Shown here in pieces: positions 18,512-28,090 of a stretch of DNA of 64,000 nucleotides. The DNA is from Propionibacteriaceae bacterium (GTDB taxonomy: Bacteria > Actinomycetota > Actinomycetes > Propionibacteriales > Propionibacteriaceae). Numbering within the stretch: position 1 is the stretch's first letter; each line of letters starts with the position of its first letter. Made by a program: the position numbers and the translations under genes. The DNA is taken from the NCBI GenBank assembly GCA_009782915.1, contig WRIC01000002.1:62001-126000 (forward strand). The letters run 5' to 3'. The notes under the pieces are model-generated. The model saw nothing but the letters and a program-made list of their open reading frames with translations. It did not search any database and had not been told where the DNA came from.

Positions 18512-18880
18512 CTAGTCTGACGACGTTGAAGAGGTTGTGGACTTGGTGGTCTTCGCTGATGAATCTGAGGACGTGGACGACGATGTTGAGGTTGATTTCG
18601 AGGAATCAGATCCGGAGGAATCCGCAGATTTTTCCGACGAGCTACTAGCCGACGATGAGGTTGCCGACGCCGAGGAGGAGGAAGTACGGCTCGTACTAGA
18701 GGACTTCTTCGAATCAGTAGCGTAAAAACCGGAACCCTTGAACACGATACCCACCGCTGAGAAAATCTTCTTCAAAACCCCACCACAATCAGGGCACGCA
18801 GTCAAAGCCTCATCGGTCATGCGTTGGAAGATCTCGTGATCGGCCTCACATGAGGTGCAGTGGTACTGGTAGATCGGCAT
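18512..18880 (-). CDS. FmdB-family zinc ribbon protein
   Basis: A 122-residue protein with an N-terminal zinc ribbon: Cys8, Cys11, Cys29 and Cys32 in MPIYQYHCTSC and ACPDCGG, then the conserved KKIFSAVGIVFKGSGFYATD. From about residue 60 to the end it is almost only Ser, Thr, Ala and Lys, a low-complexity tail of unusual length. The family is named after a formamidase-linked regulator but has no firm function. ATG 18880 with SD GAGGAGATGT is the start, not 18898 from the track. It is followed by the SAF-domain gene on the same strand. Confidence 0.9.
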   Translation of the reverse strand: MPIYQYHCTSCEADHEIFQRMTDEALTACPDCGGVLKKIFSAVGIVFKGSGFYATDSKKSSSTSRTSSSSASATSSSASSSSEKSADSSGSDSSKSTSTSSSTSSDSSAKTTKSTTSSTSSD

Positions 18881-18925
18881 ACATCTCCTCGTTGTCAACG
18901 CCCGTGGTTTTTTCGACCCATCATT

Positions 18926-20194
18926 CTATCCAGGAGTGTCCTGCTCACCAAGTGGGGTTTCATTGCTGGTTTCCTTGCCCGAGGGATCACCCTCGATCGG
19001 TGAACTGGTGAGATCCCTGAGTTGCCCGGCAGAAAGAAGAGCCACCAACAGCGCCAGCAAACCACTCACTGTGGAACAGGCGAAACCCGCGCGGGGAGAA
19101 ATGTGGTCAATTAACAGCCCCGACACAGTCGAACCCACCGACACTCCGATACCAATGGCTGTCCCCAACCAGGCCAAGCCCTCAGTCAACCGTGAACCGG
19201 GAACAAGTTTCCCAATCAACCCATTGGCGTTGATGAAAGTTGGTGCCACCGAGAAACCGACGAGAACCCCGAAAGCCCCCAAGATGAGAGGATTCGGTGC
19301 GATCATCAAAGTCCAAATCGTTGCCCCCAGCAGGCAGACACCCAGGACGTACCTCTTCCATAAGGGACTCGCCCATCCGCGCGTACCATAGAGAAAACCA
19401 CCCACCGCAGAGCCCAAAGAAAAAACCCCCAAGACTATTCCAGCCATGGAGCGCGCCCCCCACTGGCTCGTAGCCGCCACCGTCGTGACATCAATAGAAC
19501 CGAAGACGCTGCCCATAAGGAATCCAACCGCAAGGACAGGAAAGAAACCCGCATACAAAACAATGAACTGATTGTGGGTGTGGGGCCTATCCTGGCGAGG
19601 AGTAACCTTCGGTTCAGTCGCACGAAGAGAATAGAAAATCAGTGCCCCACCGGTGAAAAAGATGACCGGGGCGACCAGACCTGCCACAGGATGAAGACTC
19701 GTGGCAAGCAGGGTAGCCAGAACCGGACCGACAATGAACCCCAACTCGTCCAAGGTGGATTCCAAAGAATACGCGGTGTGCAGGTCGTGGGGGGAAGACA
19801 AAACATTGTTCCAGCGGGCACGCACCATTGCCCCGGGGGAGCCTTGGAAGAAGCCGGCGAGGATCGTGAAAACAAACAACCACGGTAGCGGCGCTTGAAC
19901 CAGGGCCAAGATGACCACCATCGCTAGGGCGGCTGAAGAAATCAGGGCAGCAGGCAGCATGATTCTGCGTTGGCCGAAACGGTCAACCATGTTGGAGAGG
20001 ATTGCGGTGCCAATAGCCCAGGCGATCGCGTTAGACGCGGTGAGACCTCCAGCCAACCCGTACTGCCCATAGAGGCCGGAAGCCATCATGACGATCCCGA
20101 TGCCCACCATGGTCCCACCGAAGCGCGCCATGAGCCCGGCAGCACAGAAAGCTAGTGCCCCGGGAACCCTCAAAACTCGTAGATAGGCGCGCAC
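18926..20194 (-). CDS. MFS transporter
   Basis: Major facilitator with about 12 hydrophobic segments in 422 residues. Visible parts are an N-terminal domain with MVDRFGQRRIMLPAAL between helices 2 and 3 (the MFS motif A region), a long central loop RATEPKVTPRQDRPHTHNQ near residue 195, and a polar acidic C-terminus. It resembles actinobacterial efflux-type MFS proteins; substrate unknown. The track ORF starts 66 codons too early; the sequence becomes protein-like at GTG 20194 (VRAYLRVLRVPGA), preceded by AGGGG. The gene is divergent from the unknown gene before rpsL. Confidence 0.82.
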   Translation of the reverse strand: MRAYLRVLRVPGALAFCAAGLMARFGGTMVGIGIVMMASGLYGQYGLAGGLTASNAIAWAIGTAILSNMVDRFGQRRIMLPAALISSAALAMVVILALVQAPLPWLFVFTILAGFFQGSPGAMVRARWNNVLSSPHDLHTAYSLESTLDELGFIVGPVLATLLATSLHPVAGLVAPVIFFTGGALIFYSLRATEPKVTPRQDRPHTHNQFIVLYAGFFPVLAVGFLMGSVFGSIDVTTVAATSQWGARSMAGIVLGVFSLGSAVGGFLYGTRGWASPLWKRYVLGVCLLGATIWTLMIAPNPLILGAFGVLVGFSVAPTFINANGLIGKLVPGSRLTEGLAWLGTAIGIGVSVGSTVSGLLIDHISPRAGFACSTVSGLLALLVALLSAGQLRDLTSSPIEGDPSGKETSNETPLGEQDTPG

Positions 20195-20535
20195 ATCCCC
20201 TAGCTTGCCACACCTTGGTGGTCCTGGGTACGAAGTGGTGCGTCCCAAAAATAGTGGACCCCCCCACATTGTGTACTGGAGGGTATAGAGTGAAGCCGTC
20301 AAAGACGATCTTCGTCGTGGTTTCCGATCGCGCGACGCGGAGATCCTTGGCGAGTGCGCTTGGCACCTCGGGGGGATGTGCAAGCGTGTCACTAGAAATA
20401 GTGTCGGAAGTGGCCCTGGTCTTTTTCGGGATCAGACGGATGGTCTGGCTCGGGAGTGCACCAGGGTCGCCTCCATTTTCAGCCAGGGAACCAACATCCA
20501 CTAGGATCAACTGTGAACCTTGAGAGGGCATGATT
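20195..20535. other. Intergenic region, open on both strands, no gene called
   Basis: About 340 bp between divergent genes. Long frames are open on both strands (122 aa plus, part of a 180-aa minus frame), but neither shows a ribosome binding site, recognisable motif or clear codon pattern. Promoters for the two flanking genes should be here; TATAGAGT near 20286 is a possible element. I cannot exclude a degraded gene. Confidence 0.4.
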
Positions 20536-21219
20536 ATGAATATTATCCGTACGACAGCGGTCGAGTTGACCACGATTCCTGCGATTGCTTACAAGCAGAA
20601 ACTATCCACTGGTGGTGCGGGGTTGAAGATCCAGCGCATGGACACTGATGCGATGGCGATGTTTACTCTCGATCGCCGCAGTGGGGAAGGTGTTCCGTAT
20701 GGAAAATATGACGAATCTCTCTTCCCAGCTGAAGCTGTCACCGAAGCCAAGGATCTGACCCTCGGGCTTCCCTATACTTCCCGTGGCAAGATTAAAGTCA
20801 AGATCACCAAGAAGCCGGCAGAGAAGAATGATCCTGCCGATGACATCTTCCATGACGAGGATGTGACTGAGGCCGAAGTCGACAAGGTCGATATGGTTCA
20901 TAGCCCCGAGTACGACGCGATCCTTCAAGAGTTCCTCTCTGATGAGGGCAAGCTCAATTATCTTGTCATGAACAAGGATTTCATTCAGTTTGCTTCACGG
21001 TCCACGATGGTGGGGCAGATGATCGGTGAGCGCGCAAGCGACAAAGAGATTCTCTACTATGTGGTGGGTAGTCGTGCGATCAACCTGTCGGGCCGCAAAG
21101 AGTCATTGTCCCCCCAGGAGATCGAAGGTTTGATTGAAACCCTCGATGAGATCAATCCTCGTAGCGCATTCAAGGAGTTGTCCCTCCACATTCGCCAGAT
21201 GCTCGCCCGCAGCAAGTAA
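20536..21219 (+). CDS. Conserved-looking protein of unknown function upstream of rpsL
   Basis: A 227-residue soluble protein, not recognised. It has an N-terminal beta-like part (TTAVELTTIPAIAYKQKLST), a Lys/Asp-rich middle (KIKVKITKKPAEKNDPADDI) and a C-terminal helical part with FIQFASRSTMVGQMIGERAS, ILYYVVGSRAINLSG and LDEINPRSAFKELS. The last block looks conserved. SD GAGAGGG fits ATG 20536 better than 20530. It lies about 190 bp before rpsL, where rpoB-rpoC would be expected in many actinobacteria. Codon use is like its neighbours, so it is probably a native gene. Confidence 0.75.
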   Translation: MNIIRTTAVELTTIPAIAYKQKLSTGGAGLKIQRMDTDAMAMFTLDRRSGEGVPYGKYDESLFPAEAVTEAKDLTLGLPYTSRGKIKVKITKKPAEKNDPADDIFHDEDVTEAEVDKVDMVHSPEYDAILQEFLSDEGKLNYLVMNKDFIQFASRSTMVGQMIGERASDKEILYYVVGSRAINLSGRKESLSPQEIEGLIETLDEINPRSAFKELSLHIRQMLARSK

Positions 21220-21252
21220 CTGTGTGACAAGGTGCCTGCTCCCTTGTGACTT

Positions 21253-21289
21253 GGTCAAGTTGACCGAGTTGGCATACTGGGACTAAAGT
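21253..21289 (+). promoter_or_regulatory. Promoter of the str operon with overlapping palindrome
   Basis: TTGACC (21260-21265), an 18-bp spacer and TAAAGT (21284-21289) form a good sigma-A type promoter. The -35 box is half of a perfect palindrome GGTCAA-G-TTGACC (21253-21265), a possible operator. Confidence 0.5.
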
Positions 21290-21407
21290 TGCTTGTTGGT
21301 TTGGTCCTACCAGCCTCATGGGCGCGTGTCCGTGAGTGGGATCGACCCGCTCAACTTCTGACGGTTCGCCAGAACTAATCATGATTGCACAGAAAAGGGA
21401 ATCCTAG

Positions 21408-21779
21408 GTGCCTACTATTCAGCAGTTGGTCCGCAAAGGCAGGGCCGACAAAGTCTCTAAGACGAAGACGCCTGCCCTGAAGGGCTCGCCTCAGCGTCGT
21501 GGTGTGTGCACACGTGTGTACACCACCACCCCCAAGAAACCAAACTCTGCCCTGCGGAAGGTCGCCCGTGTGCGCCTGTCCTCGGGTGTGGAAGTCACCG
21601 CGTATATTCCTGGGGTTGGCCACAACCTCCAAGAGCACTCCATGGTGCTCGTTCGCGGTGGTCGTGTGAAGGATCTTCCTGGTGTTCGCTACAAGATCAT
21701 CCGCGGCGCACTCGACACCCAAGCTGTCAAGAACCGTAAGCAGGCCCGCAGCCGCTATGGTGCGAAGAAGGAGAAGTAA
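21408..21779 (+). CDS. rpsL: 30S ribosomal protein S12
   Basis: Decoding-centre ribosomal protein, 123 residues, normal length. Conserved segments [24 protein letters not shown] (Lys43 region) and [19 protein letters not shown] (Lys88 region) are unchanged, i.e. the streptomycin-sensitive residues are present. It starts with GTG behind AAAAGGGAATCCTA. The leader is about 110 nt from the predicted promoter. The stop overlaps the rpsG start by one base (TAATG), so the genes are coupled. Confidence 0.98.
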   Translation: MPTIQQLVRKGRADKVSKTKTPALKGSPQRRGVCTRVYTTTPKKPNSALRKVARVRLSSGVEVTAYIPGVGHNLQEHSMVLVRGGRVKDLPGVRYKIIRGALDTQAVKNRKQARSRYGAKKEK

Positions 21780-22252
21780 TGCCTCGTAAGGGTCCAGCGC
21801 AAAAGCGTCCCATCGTCATTGATCCCGTCTACGGGTCACCCCTGGTCTCCCAGCTCGTCTCCAAGATCCTGCTCAAGGGCAAGAAGACTGTTGCACAAAA
21901 CATCGTCTACACCGCTTTGGAGGGGACACGCGAAAAGACTGGTGGAGCTGACCCCGTACAAACCCTCAAGCGCGCTCTTGATAACGTACGCCCCGGCATC
22001 GAGGTTAAGTCCCGCCGTGTGGGTGGTGCGACCTATCAGGTGCCGGTCGAGGTGAAGCCCGCTCGCGCTAATACTCTGGCGATGAGATGGCTGGTGTCGT
22101 TTTCTCGTGCACGCCGTGAGAAAACAATGGCTGAGAGACTCCGCAACGAGATTCTTGACGCCGCTAATGGCTTGGGTGCTTCCGTGAAGCGTCGCGAAGA
22201 CACCCACAAAATGGCTGAGGCTAACCGCGCCTTTGCCCATTATCGCTGGTAA
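21779..22252 (+). CDS. rpsG: 30S ribosomal protein S7
   Basis: Primary 16S rRNA-binding protein of the small-subunit head. The 157 residues show [32 protein letters not shown] near residue 70 and the C-terminal [20 protein letters not shown], all S7 hallmarks. It is translationally coupled to rpsL. In other bacteria S7 represses its own operon; here I could not identify the target structure. Confidence 0.98.
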   Translation: MPRKGPAQKRPIVIDPVYGSPLVSQLVSKILLKGKKTVAQNIVYTALEGTREKTGGADPVQTLKRALDNVRPGIEVKSRRVGGATYQVPVEVKPARANTLAMRWLVSFSRARREKTMAERLRNEILDAANGLGASVKRREDTHKMAEANRAFAHYRW

Positions 22253-22256
22253 GAAT

Positions 22257-22320
22257 AGGGCCTTCGCCCTGCTTTCCAGGATCAACGACGATACCTCGGG
22301 TGGAAAACATCCGGGGTATC
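22257..22320. other. Hairpins in the rpsG-fusA gap
   Basis: AGGGC-CTTC-GCCCT (22257-22270) follows the rpsG stop. A second imperfect pair GATACCTCGGG...CCGGGGTATC (22290-22320) lies upstream of fusA. Neither has a T-run, so they are more likely mRNA processing or attenuation structures than full terminators. Confidence 0.35.
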
Positions 22321-22390
22321 TGTGCGGTCAGGGGCAAACACCCCGCAGGTGAGGATTTCCTCACACACGTATAGCAAGAAGAGGAAGATC

Positions 22391-24502
22391 GTGGCTATAG
22401 AACTGACAACGGACCTGACGAAGGTACGCAATATCGGCATCATGGCGCACATTGATGCTGGCAAGACAACAACCACGGAACGCATCCTGTTCTACACGGG
22501 CATCAACTACAAGATCGGTGAGGTCCACGATGGCGCGGCCACCATGGACTGGATGGAGCAGGAGCAGGAGCGTGGCATCACGATCACCTCAGCTGCGACC
22601 ACCTGTTTCTGGAAAAACCACCAGATCAACATCATTGACACCCCCGGTCACGTGGACTTCACCATGGAGGTGGAACGCTCTTTGCGTATCCTCGATGGGG
22701 CTGTGGCGGTTTTTGATGGTGTTGCGGGTGTGGAGCCCCAGTCGCAGACTGTGTGGCGTCAAGCAGTACGCTACGAGGTTCCCCGTATTTGCTATATCAA
22801 CAAGCTTGACCGTACGGGCGCTAGCTTCGATTTCTGTTTGAAAACCATCAAGGAACGCCTCCAGGCAACCCCTTTGGTGATCCAACTTCCTATTGGCGCT
22901 GAGGCGAGTTTCCTCGGTGTGGTTGACCTGTTGGAGATGCGGGCTTTGACTTGGCGTGGGGAAACCAAGATCGGTGAGGATTACGCGATTGAAGAGATCC
23001 CCGCTGACATGGTGGATCGGGCTAAAGAGGCTCGTGGCGAGTTGATTCATACTCTGGCGGATGTGGATGATGAGTTCGCGGAAATCTGGTTGGAACGTGA
23101 AGAGACCGGTGAGGATTACACGATCGAGGAGATCAAAGCTGGTCTTCGTCGCGCCGTACTGGCTAACGCAGCAAACGTTGTGGTGTGTGGCACCTCGAAG
23201 ATGAATAAGGGTGTTCAACCGCTGTTGGATGCTGTCAATGATTATCTTCCTTCACCACTGGATGTGCCTGCTATCAAGGGTTTCAAGCCTGGTGATGAGA
23301 CCACAGTGATGGAACGTCAGCCCAGTAATGACGAGCCTTTGTCCGTACTGGCTTTCAAGATTGCTGCTGATCCTCACCTGGGTCGCCTGACTTTCGTACG
23401 CGTTTATTCTGGTGTGCTCAAGGCGGGCCAGGCCCTGCTGAACTCGACGAAGGGACGCAAGGAACGCATCGGCAAGATTTACCAGATGCATGCTAACAAG
23501 CGTGAAGAGGTCGAAGCAATGGGTACGGGCATGATTTGCGCGGTGATGGGGTTGAAGGACACCACCACCGGTGAGACCCTGTGTGACCCAGCCCATCCGA
23601 TTCAACTCGAATCCCTGGATTTCCCTTCTCCGGTGATCGAGCAGGCTATCGAGCCGAAGACCAAGGCTGATCAGGAGAAACTCATGACAGCTATCCAAAA
23701 GCTCGCTGAAGAGGACCCGACTTTCCGTGTTCACACCGATGAGGAAACCGGCCAGACGATTATCGCTGGTATGGGTGAGCTTCACTTGGAGATCCTCATT
23801 GATCGCATGAAGCGTGAGTTCAAGGTCGAAGCGAATGTGGGCAAACCCCAGGTGGCGTACCACGAAACCTTGCGCAAGAAGGTCGAGAAGGTCGAATACA
23901 CCCACAAGAAGCAGTCCGGTGGTTCAGGCCAGTACGCATCCGTCATCATTGAGCTGGAACCCAAGGAAGCTGGTACCGGTTATGAATTCGTCAACGCTGT
24001 CACCGGTGGGCGTGTTCCGCGCGAATATATTCCCGCAGTCGACCAGGGTATCCAGGATGCTCTGCAGTTTGGTGTTCTCGCTGGTTATCCTGTCGAAGAT
24101 GTGAAGGTCACGTTGACCGATGGTAAGTCTCACGATGTTGACTCCTCGGAGCTTGCCTTCCGTATCGCTGGTTCGATGGCGTTCAAGGAGGCTGCTCGTC
24201 GTGCTGATCCGGCTTTGCTGGAACCGATGATGAGGGTTGAGGTCACCACCCCGGAGGATTTCTTGGGTACGGTTGTGGGCGACCTGAATTCACGTCGCGG
24301 TCACATCATGTCCATGGATGAGATGCACGGCAACCGCGTGGTGTGTGCCCTCGTACCCCTATCGGAAATGTTCGGATACGTCGGTGATCTGCGCTCCAAA
24401 ACCTCGGGCCAAGCCTCGTACTCCATGGAATTCGACTCCTACCACGAGGCTCCCAAGTCTGTGGCTGAGGAGGTCATCGCGAAGTCCCGCGGTGGCGAAT
24501 AG
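22391..24502 (+). CDS. fusA: Elongation factor G
   Basis: Translocation GTPase of 703 residues, usual length. G1 is [15 protein letters not shown], the switch II block [16 protein letters not shown]4 NKLDRTGA, followed by the G' insert and domains II-V with the domain IV motif [12 protein letters not shown]. The GTG at 22391 behind AAGAGGAAGATC is the start ([20 protein letters not shown]); the track start at 22322 lies in the leader. Part of the str operon rpsL-rpsG-fusA-tuf. Confidence 0.98.
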   Translation: MAIELTTDLTKVRNIGIMAHIDAGKTTTTERILFYTGINYKIGEVHDGAATMDWMEQEQERGITITSAATTCFWKNHQINIIDTPGHVDFTMEVERSLRILDGAVAVFDGVAGVEPQSQTVWRQAVRYEVPRICYINKLDRTGASFDFCLKTIKERLQATPLVIQLPIGAEASFLGVVDLLEMRALTWRGETKIGEDYAIEEIPADMVDRAKEARGELIHTLADVDDEFAEIWLEREETGEDYTIEEIKAGLRRAVLANAANVVVCGTSKMNKGVQPLLDAVNDYLPSPLDVPAIKGFKPGDETTVMERQPSNDEPLSVLAFKIAADPHLGRLTFVRVYSGVLKAGQALLNSTKGRKERIGKIYQMHANKREEVEAMGTGMICAVMGLKDTTTGETLCDPAHPIQLESLDFPSPVIEQAIEPKTKADQEKLMTAIQKLAEEDPTFRVHTDEETGQTIIAGMGELHLEILIDRMKREFKVEANVGKPQVAYHETLRKKVEKVEYTHKKQSGGSGQYASVIIELEPKEAGTGYEFVNAVTGGRVPREYIPAVDQGIQDALQFGVLAGYPVEDVKVTLTDGKSHDVDSSELAFRIAGSMAFKEAARRADPALLEPMMRVEVTTPEDFLGTVVGDLNSRRGHIMSMDEMHGNRVVCALVPLSEMFGYVGDLRSKTSGQASYSMEFDSYHEAPKSVAEEVIAKSRGGE

Positions 24503-24544
24503 ACAAGGTTTGTCCCAGAAAACTGGGAGAAAACCCCTGGTTAT

Positions 24545-24608
24545 TTGACTTACCTACCTTGTGTGGGAAAGACTAGGGGAGTGTGCGCTCGACCTTGAGC
24601 TCGCACAC
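24545..24608 (+). promoter_or_regulatory. Possible tuf promoter and leader hairpin
   Basis: TTGACT at 24545 with AAGACT about 18 bp later resembles a promoter. A stem GTGTGCG...CGCACAC with an internal CTC/GAG pair (24581-24608) lies in the resulting leader. This would allow tuf to be made in excess over fusA. Confidence 0.35.
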
Positions 24609-24687
24609 AACTCATTAGCGCGCGTGAGAACCCTCACCTGCGTCCACCAGCCCCGCATATGCGTGGCAATACCGAAGAGGAGCCCAA

Positions 24688-25881
24688 GTGGCAAAGGCCA
24701 AGTTCGAGCGGACTAAGCCGCACTGCAATATCGGCACCATCGGGCATATCGACCACGGCAAGACCACGCTCACCGCGGCGATTACCATGGCGCTTCATGA
24801 TAAGTATCCCGAATTGAATGCTGTCTCTGCGTTCGATCAGATTGATAAGGCGCCCGAAGAGCGCCAGCGGGGTATTACCATCTCGATCGCTCACGTCGAA
24901 TACCAGACGGAAGCGCGTCACTATGCCCACGTTGACTGCCCAGGACACGCTGACTATGTGAAAAACATGATCACCGGTGCCGCACAGATGGACGGCGCAA
25001 TCCTGGTGGTGGCTGCCACTGATGGCCCGATGCCACAAACCCGCGAGCATGTTCTGTTGGCCCGCCAGGTGGGTGTGCCCGCCATGGTGGTGGCACTCAA
25101 CAAGTGCGACATGGTGGACGATGAGGATCTCATTGAACTAGTGGAGATGGAAGTACGTGAACTTCTGTCCTCCCAGGAATTTGATGGCGACAGCTGCCCA
25201 GTGGTTCGTACCGCTGCGTACCCCGCCATGGAAGGCGACGCGAAGTGGAAAGAAACCGTCCTGGAGCTCATGCAGGCCGTTGACGATTACATTCCACAAC
25301 CCCCTCGCGACACCGAGAAGCCCTTCCTGATGCCTATCGAGGATGTCTTCACGATCACAGGCCGTGGCACTGTTGTCACCGGTCGTATCGAGCGCGGGAT
25401 CATCAACACTGGTGAAACCGTTGACATCATCGGTATCCGTGACCAGAAGCAGTCCACCACCATCACTGGTGTGGAAATGTTCCGCAAGATCCTCGACGAG
25501 GGTCGTGCAGGCGAGAACGTTGGACTGTTGCTGCGTGGAACGAAGAAGGACGAGGTTGAGCGCGGCATGGTCGTGTGCAAGCCTGGTTCCGTGACCCCTC
25601 ACACCGAGTTTGAGGGTAACGTCTACGTGCTCACCAAGGAAGAGGGTGGCCGTCACAAGCCCTTCTTCACCAACTATTCACCTCAGTTCTATTTCCGCAC
25701 CACGGATGTGACCGGCATGGTTCAACTTCCGGAGGGTACGGAAATGGTGATGCCTGGGGACACCACAGACATGTCGGTTGTGCTGAACAAGCCCATCGCC
25801 ATGGAAGAGGGTCTCAAGTTTGCTATCCGTGAAGGCGGTCGTACCGTCGGCGCGGGTCGTGTCACCAAGATTAATAAGTAA
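24688..25881 (+). CDS. tuf: Elongation factor Tu
   Basis: Aminoacyl-tRNA delivery GTPase of 397 residues. G1 [11 protein letters not shown] near residue 18, effector [13 protein letters not shown]3 [13 protein letters not shown]4 NKCDMVDD, then domains II and III ending in [18 protein letters not shown] start with SD AAGAGGAGCCCAA. It is followed by a strong terminator and then repeats rather than by rpsJ and the S10 operon as in many actinobacteria. Confidence 0.98.
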   Translation: MAKAKFERTKPHCNIGTIGHIDHGKTTLTAAITMALHDKYPELNAVSAFDQIDKAPEERQRGITISIAHVEYQTEARHYAHVDCPGHADYVKNMITGAAQMDGAILVVAATDGPMPQTREHVLLARQVGVPAMVVALNKCDMVDDEDLIELVEMEVRELLSSQEFDGDSCPVVRTAAYPAMEGDAKWKETVLELMQAVDDYIPQPPRDTEKPFLMPIEDVFTITGRGTVVTGRIERGIINTGETVDIIGIRDQKQSTTITGVEMFRKILDEGRAGENVGLLLRGTKKDEVERGMVVCKPGSVTPHTEFEGNVYVLTKEEGGRHKPFFTNYSPQFYFRTTDVTGMVQLPEGTEMVMPGDTTDMSVVLNKPIAMEEGLKFAIREGGRTVGAGRVTKINK

Positions 25882-25896
25882 CTAACCACCTCCAAT

Positions 25897-25938
25897 ACAA
25901 AGAACCTCGCACCTCCCTGGGTGCGGGGTTCTTTGCTT
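25897..25938 (+). terminator. Rho-independent terminator after tuf
   Basis: CAAAGAACCTCGCACC and GGTGCGGGGTTCTTTG form a near-perfect 16-bp stem (one G-T pair) with a short CTCCCTG loop region, ending in TTCTTTGCTT. Confidence 0.88.
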
Positions 25939-25978
25939 AGCATGACAAACCGGGACGCAGGTGTGTTTGCCCCACCCC

Positions 25979-26314
25979 CGTCATTCCGTGCGTAGTCACG
26001 GAATCCAGACTCCATAGTCCCACTGCGGTCATTCCGTGCGTTGTCACGGAATCCAGATTCCATAGTCCCACTGCGGTCATTCCGTGTGTAGTCACGGAAT
26101 CCAGATTCCATAGTCCCACTGCGGTCATTCCGTGTGTAGTCACGGAATCCAGATTCCATAGTCCCGCTCCGGTCATTCCGTGTGTAGTCACGGAATCCAG
26201 ACTCCACAGTCCCACCCCCGTCATTCCGTGCGTAGTCACGGAATCCAGACTCCATAGTCCCACTCCGGTCATTCCGTGTGTAGTCACGGAATCCAGACTC
26301 CACAGTCGTAAAAA
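25979..26314. repeat. Tandem array of a 48-bp family-A unit, seven copies
   Basis: Seven head-to-tail copies, each GTCATTCCGTG...CACGGAATCCAGAYTCCAYAGTC plus about eight variable bases (CCACTGCG and similar). Each copy carries one hairpin with ATTCCGTG/CACGGAAT arms. 48 is a multiple of three, so long ORFs (e.g. 25722-26528 minus) run through it; these are artefacts. Confidence 0.9.
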
Positions 26315-26329
26315 TGTGGATTCTGGACC

Positions 26330-26620
26330 CTGCGACTTCGCGCAGGGTGACCGAGTTAGACCCTGCGACTTCGCGCAGGGTGACCGGGTTAGACCGTGTG
26401 ACTTCGCGCAGGGTGACCGGGTTAGACCGTGTGACTTCGCGCAGGGTGACCGAGTTAGACCCTGCGACTCGCAACAACTCCCGCGTCACCCTGCGGAGCG
26501 GAGCGACTCGCAACAACTCTCGCGTCACCCTGCGGAGCGGAGCGACTCGCAGGGTCCAGACTACCTAGTTGTTCGACTGTGGGTTCTGGATTCCTGCCAA
26601 GTCGCTTTGCTCCGCGGACG
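26330..26620. repeat. 33-bp tandem array and family-A remnants
   Basis: Four copies of a 33-bp unit (ACCCTGCGACTTCGCGCAGG + GTGACCGRGTTAG) follow the 48-bp array in inverted orientation. Two direct copies of CTGCGGAGCGGAGCGACTCG-type sequence and a final half unit with GGTCCAGACTACCTAGTTGT come after it. Together with the 48-bp array it forms one large inverted composite between tuf and the sugar transporter. Confidence 0.8.
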
Positions 26621-26673
26621 AAAGACACCCCAACCGTCGGCATTTGGCACGCCCCCTGTTTGTCCTACAGGCG

Positions 26674-26679
26674 TAGAGT
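26674..26679 (+). promoter_or_regulatory. Possible leaderless -10 element (GPH transporter)
   Basis: TAGAGT with seven bases to ATG 26687. The intervening AGGGGG is too close to the ATG to act as a normal ribosome binding site. Confidence 0.35.
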
Positions 26680-26686
26680 AGGGGGT

Positions 26687-28090
26687 ATGAGTAGCAACCT
26701 TGATCGGAAGAACAGATGGACTTTTTCGGTGGGGACTCTGGGGCGCGACATGGTGTACATCCTGATCTCGATGTTTTTGGTGAATTATCTGATTGATCTT
26801 CAACTCGACTCCAAGGTTTTTGCTGCGGTGTCAACGCTGATCCTCGCGGCCCGGCTCTTTGATGCGGTCATGGATTTCGTGATGGGGTCGATTGTGGATA
26901 ACACCCGCTCGCGGTGGGGGCACTACAAACCGTGGATTTTCGCTGGCATGCTCGCTTCGGGGGTTTTCACGATCCTGCTCTTCACTGATCTGGGGTTATC
27001 GGGTGCAGGTTTTGTGATCGTCTTCGCTGGCATCTACCTGATGTGGGGGTTGAGCTGGACGATGAACGACATCCCGTACTGGTCTCTCATGCCAGCCCTC
27101 ACCCTCGACCAAAAGGAACGCGAAAGAATCAGTGCGCGTGCCAAAATCTTCGCCACTATTGGTACCTTCGCTGTGGTGGTGGCTATCGTGCCCTTCGTCG
27201 AGGCTCTCACCCCACGAGTTGGAATGAGCAGATCCTGGTTGCTGTTCGCAGTGATTGTTGTCGCGGTTATGACTTTCTTCCAGTCGGTCACCCTCCTAGG
27301 AACCAAGGAACCAGATCTCGTTGTCGAGCAGGACAAAGTCAGCGCCAGGGAAGTCTTCCAGGTGGTGGCGAAAAACGATCAACTTCTGTGGACAGCCGTC
27401 GCCATGGTTTGTTTCATGACCGGGTATCTCACCTTGTCGAGTTTTGGGGTGAAATATTTCGAACACATCTATGGCAACAAGGACATGTTTTCTCCCTTTG
27501 GCGCGGTCATGGGTGTGGGCATGATTTTAGGGTACGTGCTGTTCCCTGTCCTGCGGGCGCGGATGTCACGCCGTACCCTCTACACGCTGGCAACAGCCCT
27601 CGTGGTCACAGGGTACGTGATCTTCTTTTTTGCCCCACCCAACATCCTCATCGTCGGTGTGGCCGCATTGTTGCTCTTCTTTGGAACCGCGGTCATCATC
27701 GTACTCATGTTGGTGTTCATCTCTGACACCATCGACTACGGTCATTGGAAACTCGGTAGACGCAACACCGCCCTCACCTTCGCTCTGCAACCCTTCATCT
27801 CAAAGGTCGGCGCTGCCCTCGGTACGATGATTGTGGCGATGACCGCTATAGCCACCGGCCTCAACCAGCTCACCGATGATCAACTCGATGGATACATCCT
27901 GGGTGCTTCGGATCAACTCACCTTCAAACTCATCATGATGGGCTTGCCGTTGGTTCTCACACTAGTGGGATACGGAATCTATCGCTGGAAGTATAGAATT
28001 GATGAAGCTTTCCACGCCCAAATCCTCGCCGATCTTTCAGAGCGTGGACAACTCATCGACGAAGCAGTGGAGTCATCTAAGGAGGCATGA
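26687..28090 (+). CDS. GPH-family sugar:cation symporter (MelB/LacS-like)
   Basis: Sugar transporter of 467 residues with about 12 hydrophobic segments. The GPH hallmarks are the N-terminal SVGTLGRDMVYILISMFLVN, the loop 2-3 block DAVMDFVMGSIVDNTRSRWG with the cation-site Asp pair, HYKPWIF, and NDIPYWSLMPALTLDQKERE. No EIIA domain is attached. The track start at 26579 lies in repeats; ATG 26687 is the true start. The next gene, a Gfo/Idh/MocA oxidoreductase, overlaps by 4 bp, suggesting joint use of a sugar or sugar acid. Confidence 0.9.
   Translation: MSSNLDRKNRWTFSVGTLGRDMVYILISMFLVNYLIDLQLDSKVFAAVSTLILAARLFDAVMDFVMGSIVDNTRSRWGHYKPWIFAGMLASGVFTILLFTDLGLSGAGFVIVFAGIYLMWGLSWTMNDIPYWSLMPALTLDQKERERISARAKIFATIGTFAVVVAIVPFVEALTPRVGMSRSWLLFAVIVVAVMTFFQSVTLLGTKEPDLVVEQDKVSAREVFQVVAKNDQLLWTAVAMVCFMTGYLTLSSFGVKYFEHIYGNKDMFSPFGAVMGVGMILGYVLFPVLRARMSRRTLYTLATALVVTGYVIFFFAPPNILIVGVAALLLFFGTAVIIVLMLVFISDTIDYGHWKLGRRNTALTFALQPFISKVGAALGTMIVAMTAIATGLNQLTDDQLDGYILGASDQLTFKLIMMGLPLVLTLVGYGIYRWKYRIDEAFHAQILADLSERGQLIDEAVESSKEA

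Noticed and set aside
20155-20523. 122-aa plus-strand ORF and 180-aa minus-strand ORF in the gap before the unknown gene
   Set aside because: No start signal, motif or clear coding pattern on either strand; described as a gap instead.
25979-26314. CRISPR-like array of regularly spaced repeats
   Set aside because: The conserved part is long and palindromic, the variable part is only about eight bases and similar between copies, and there are no cas genes.
25722-26681. Long repetitive ORFs (268, 116, 121 and 84 aa) between tuf and the sugar transporter
   Set aside because: They arise because the 48- and 33-bp units are multiples of three; there are no ribosome binding sites and they overlap tuf antisense.
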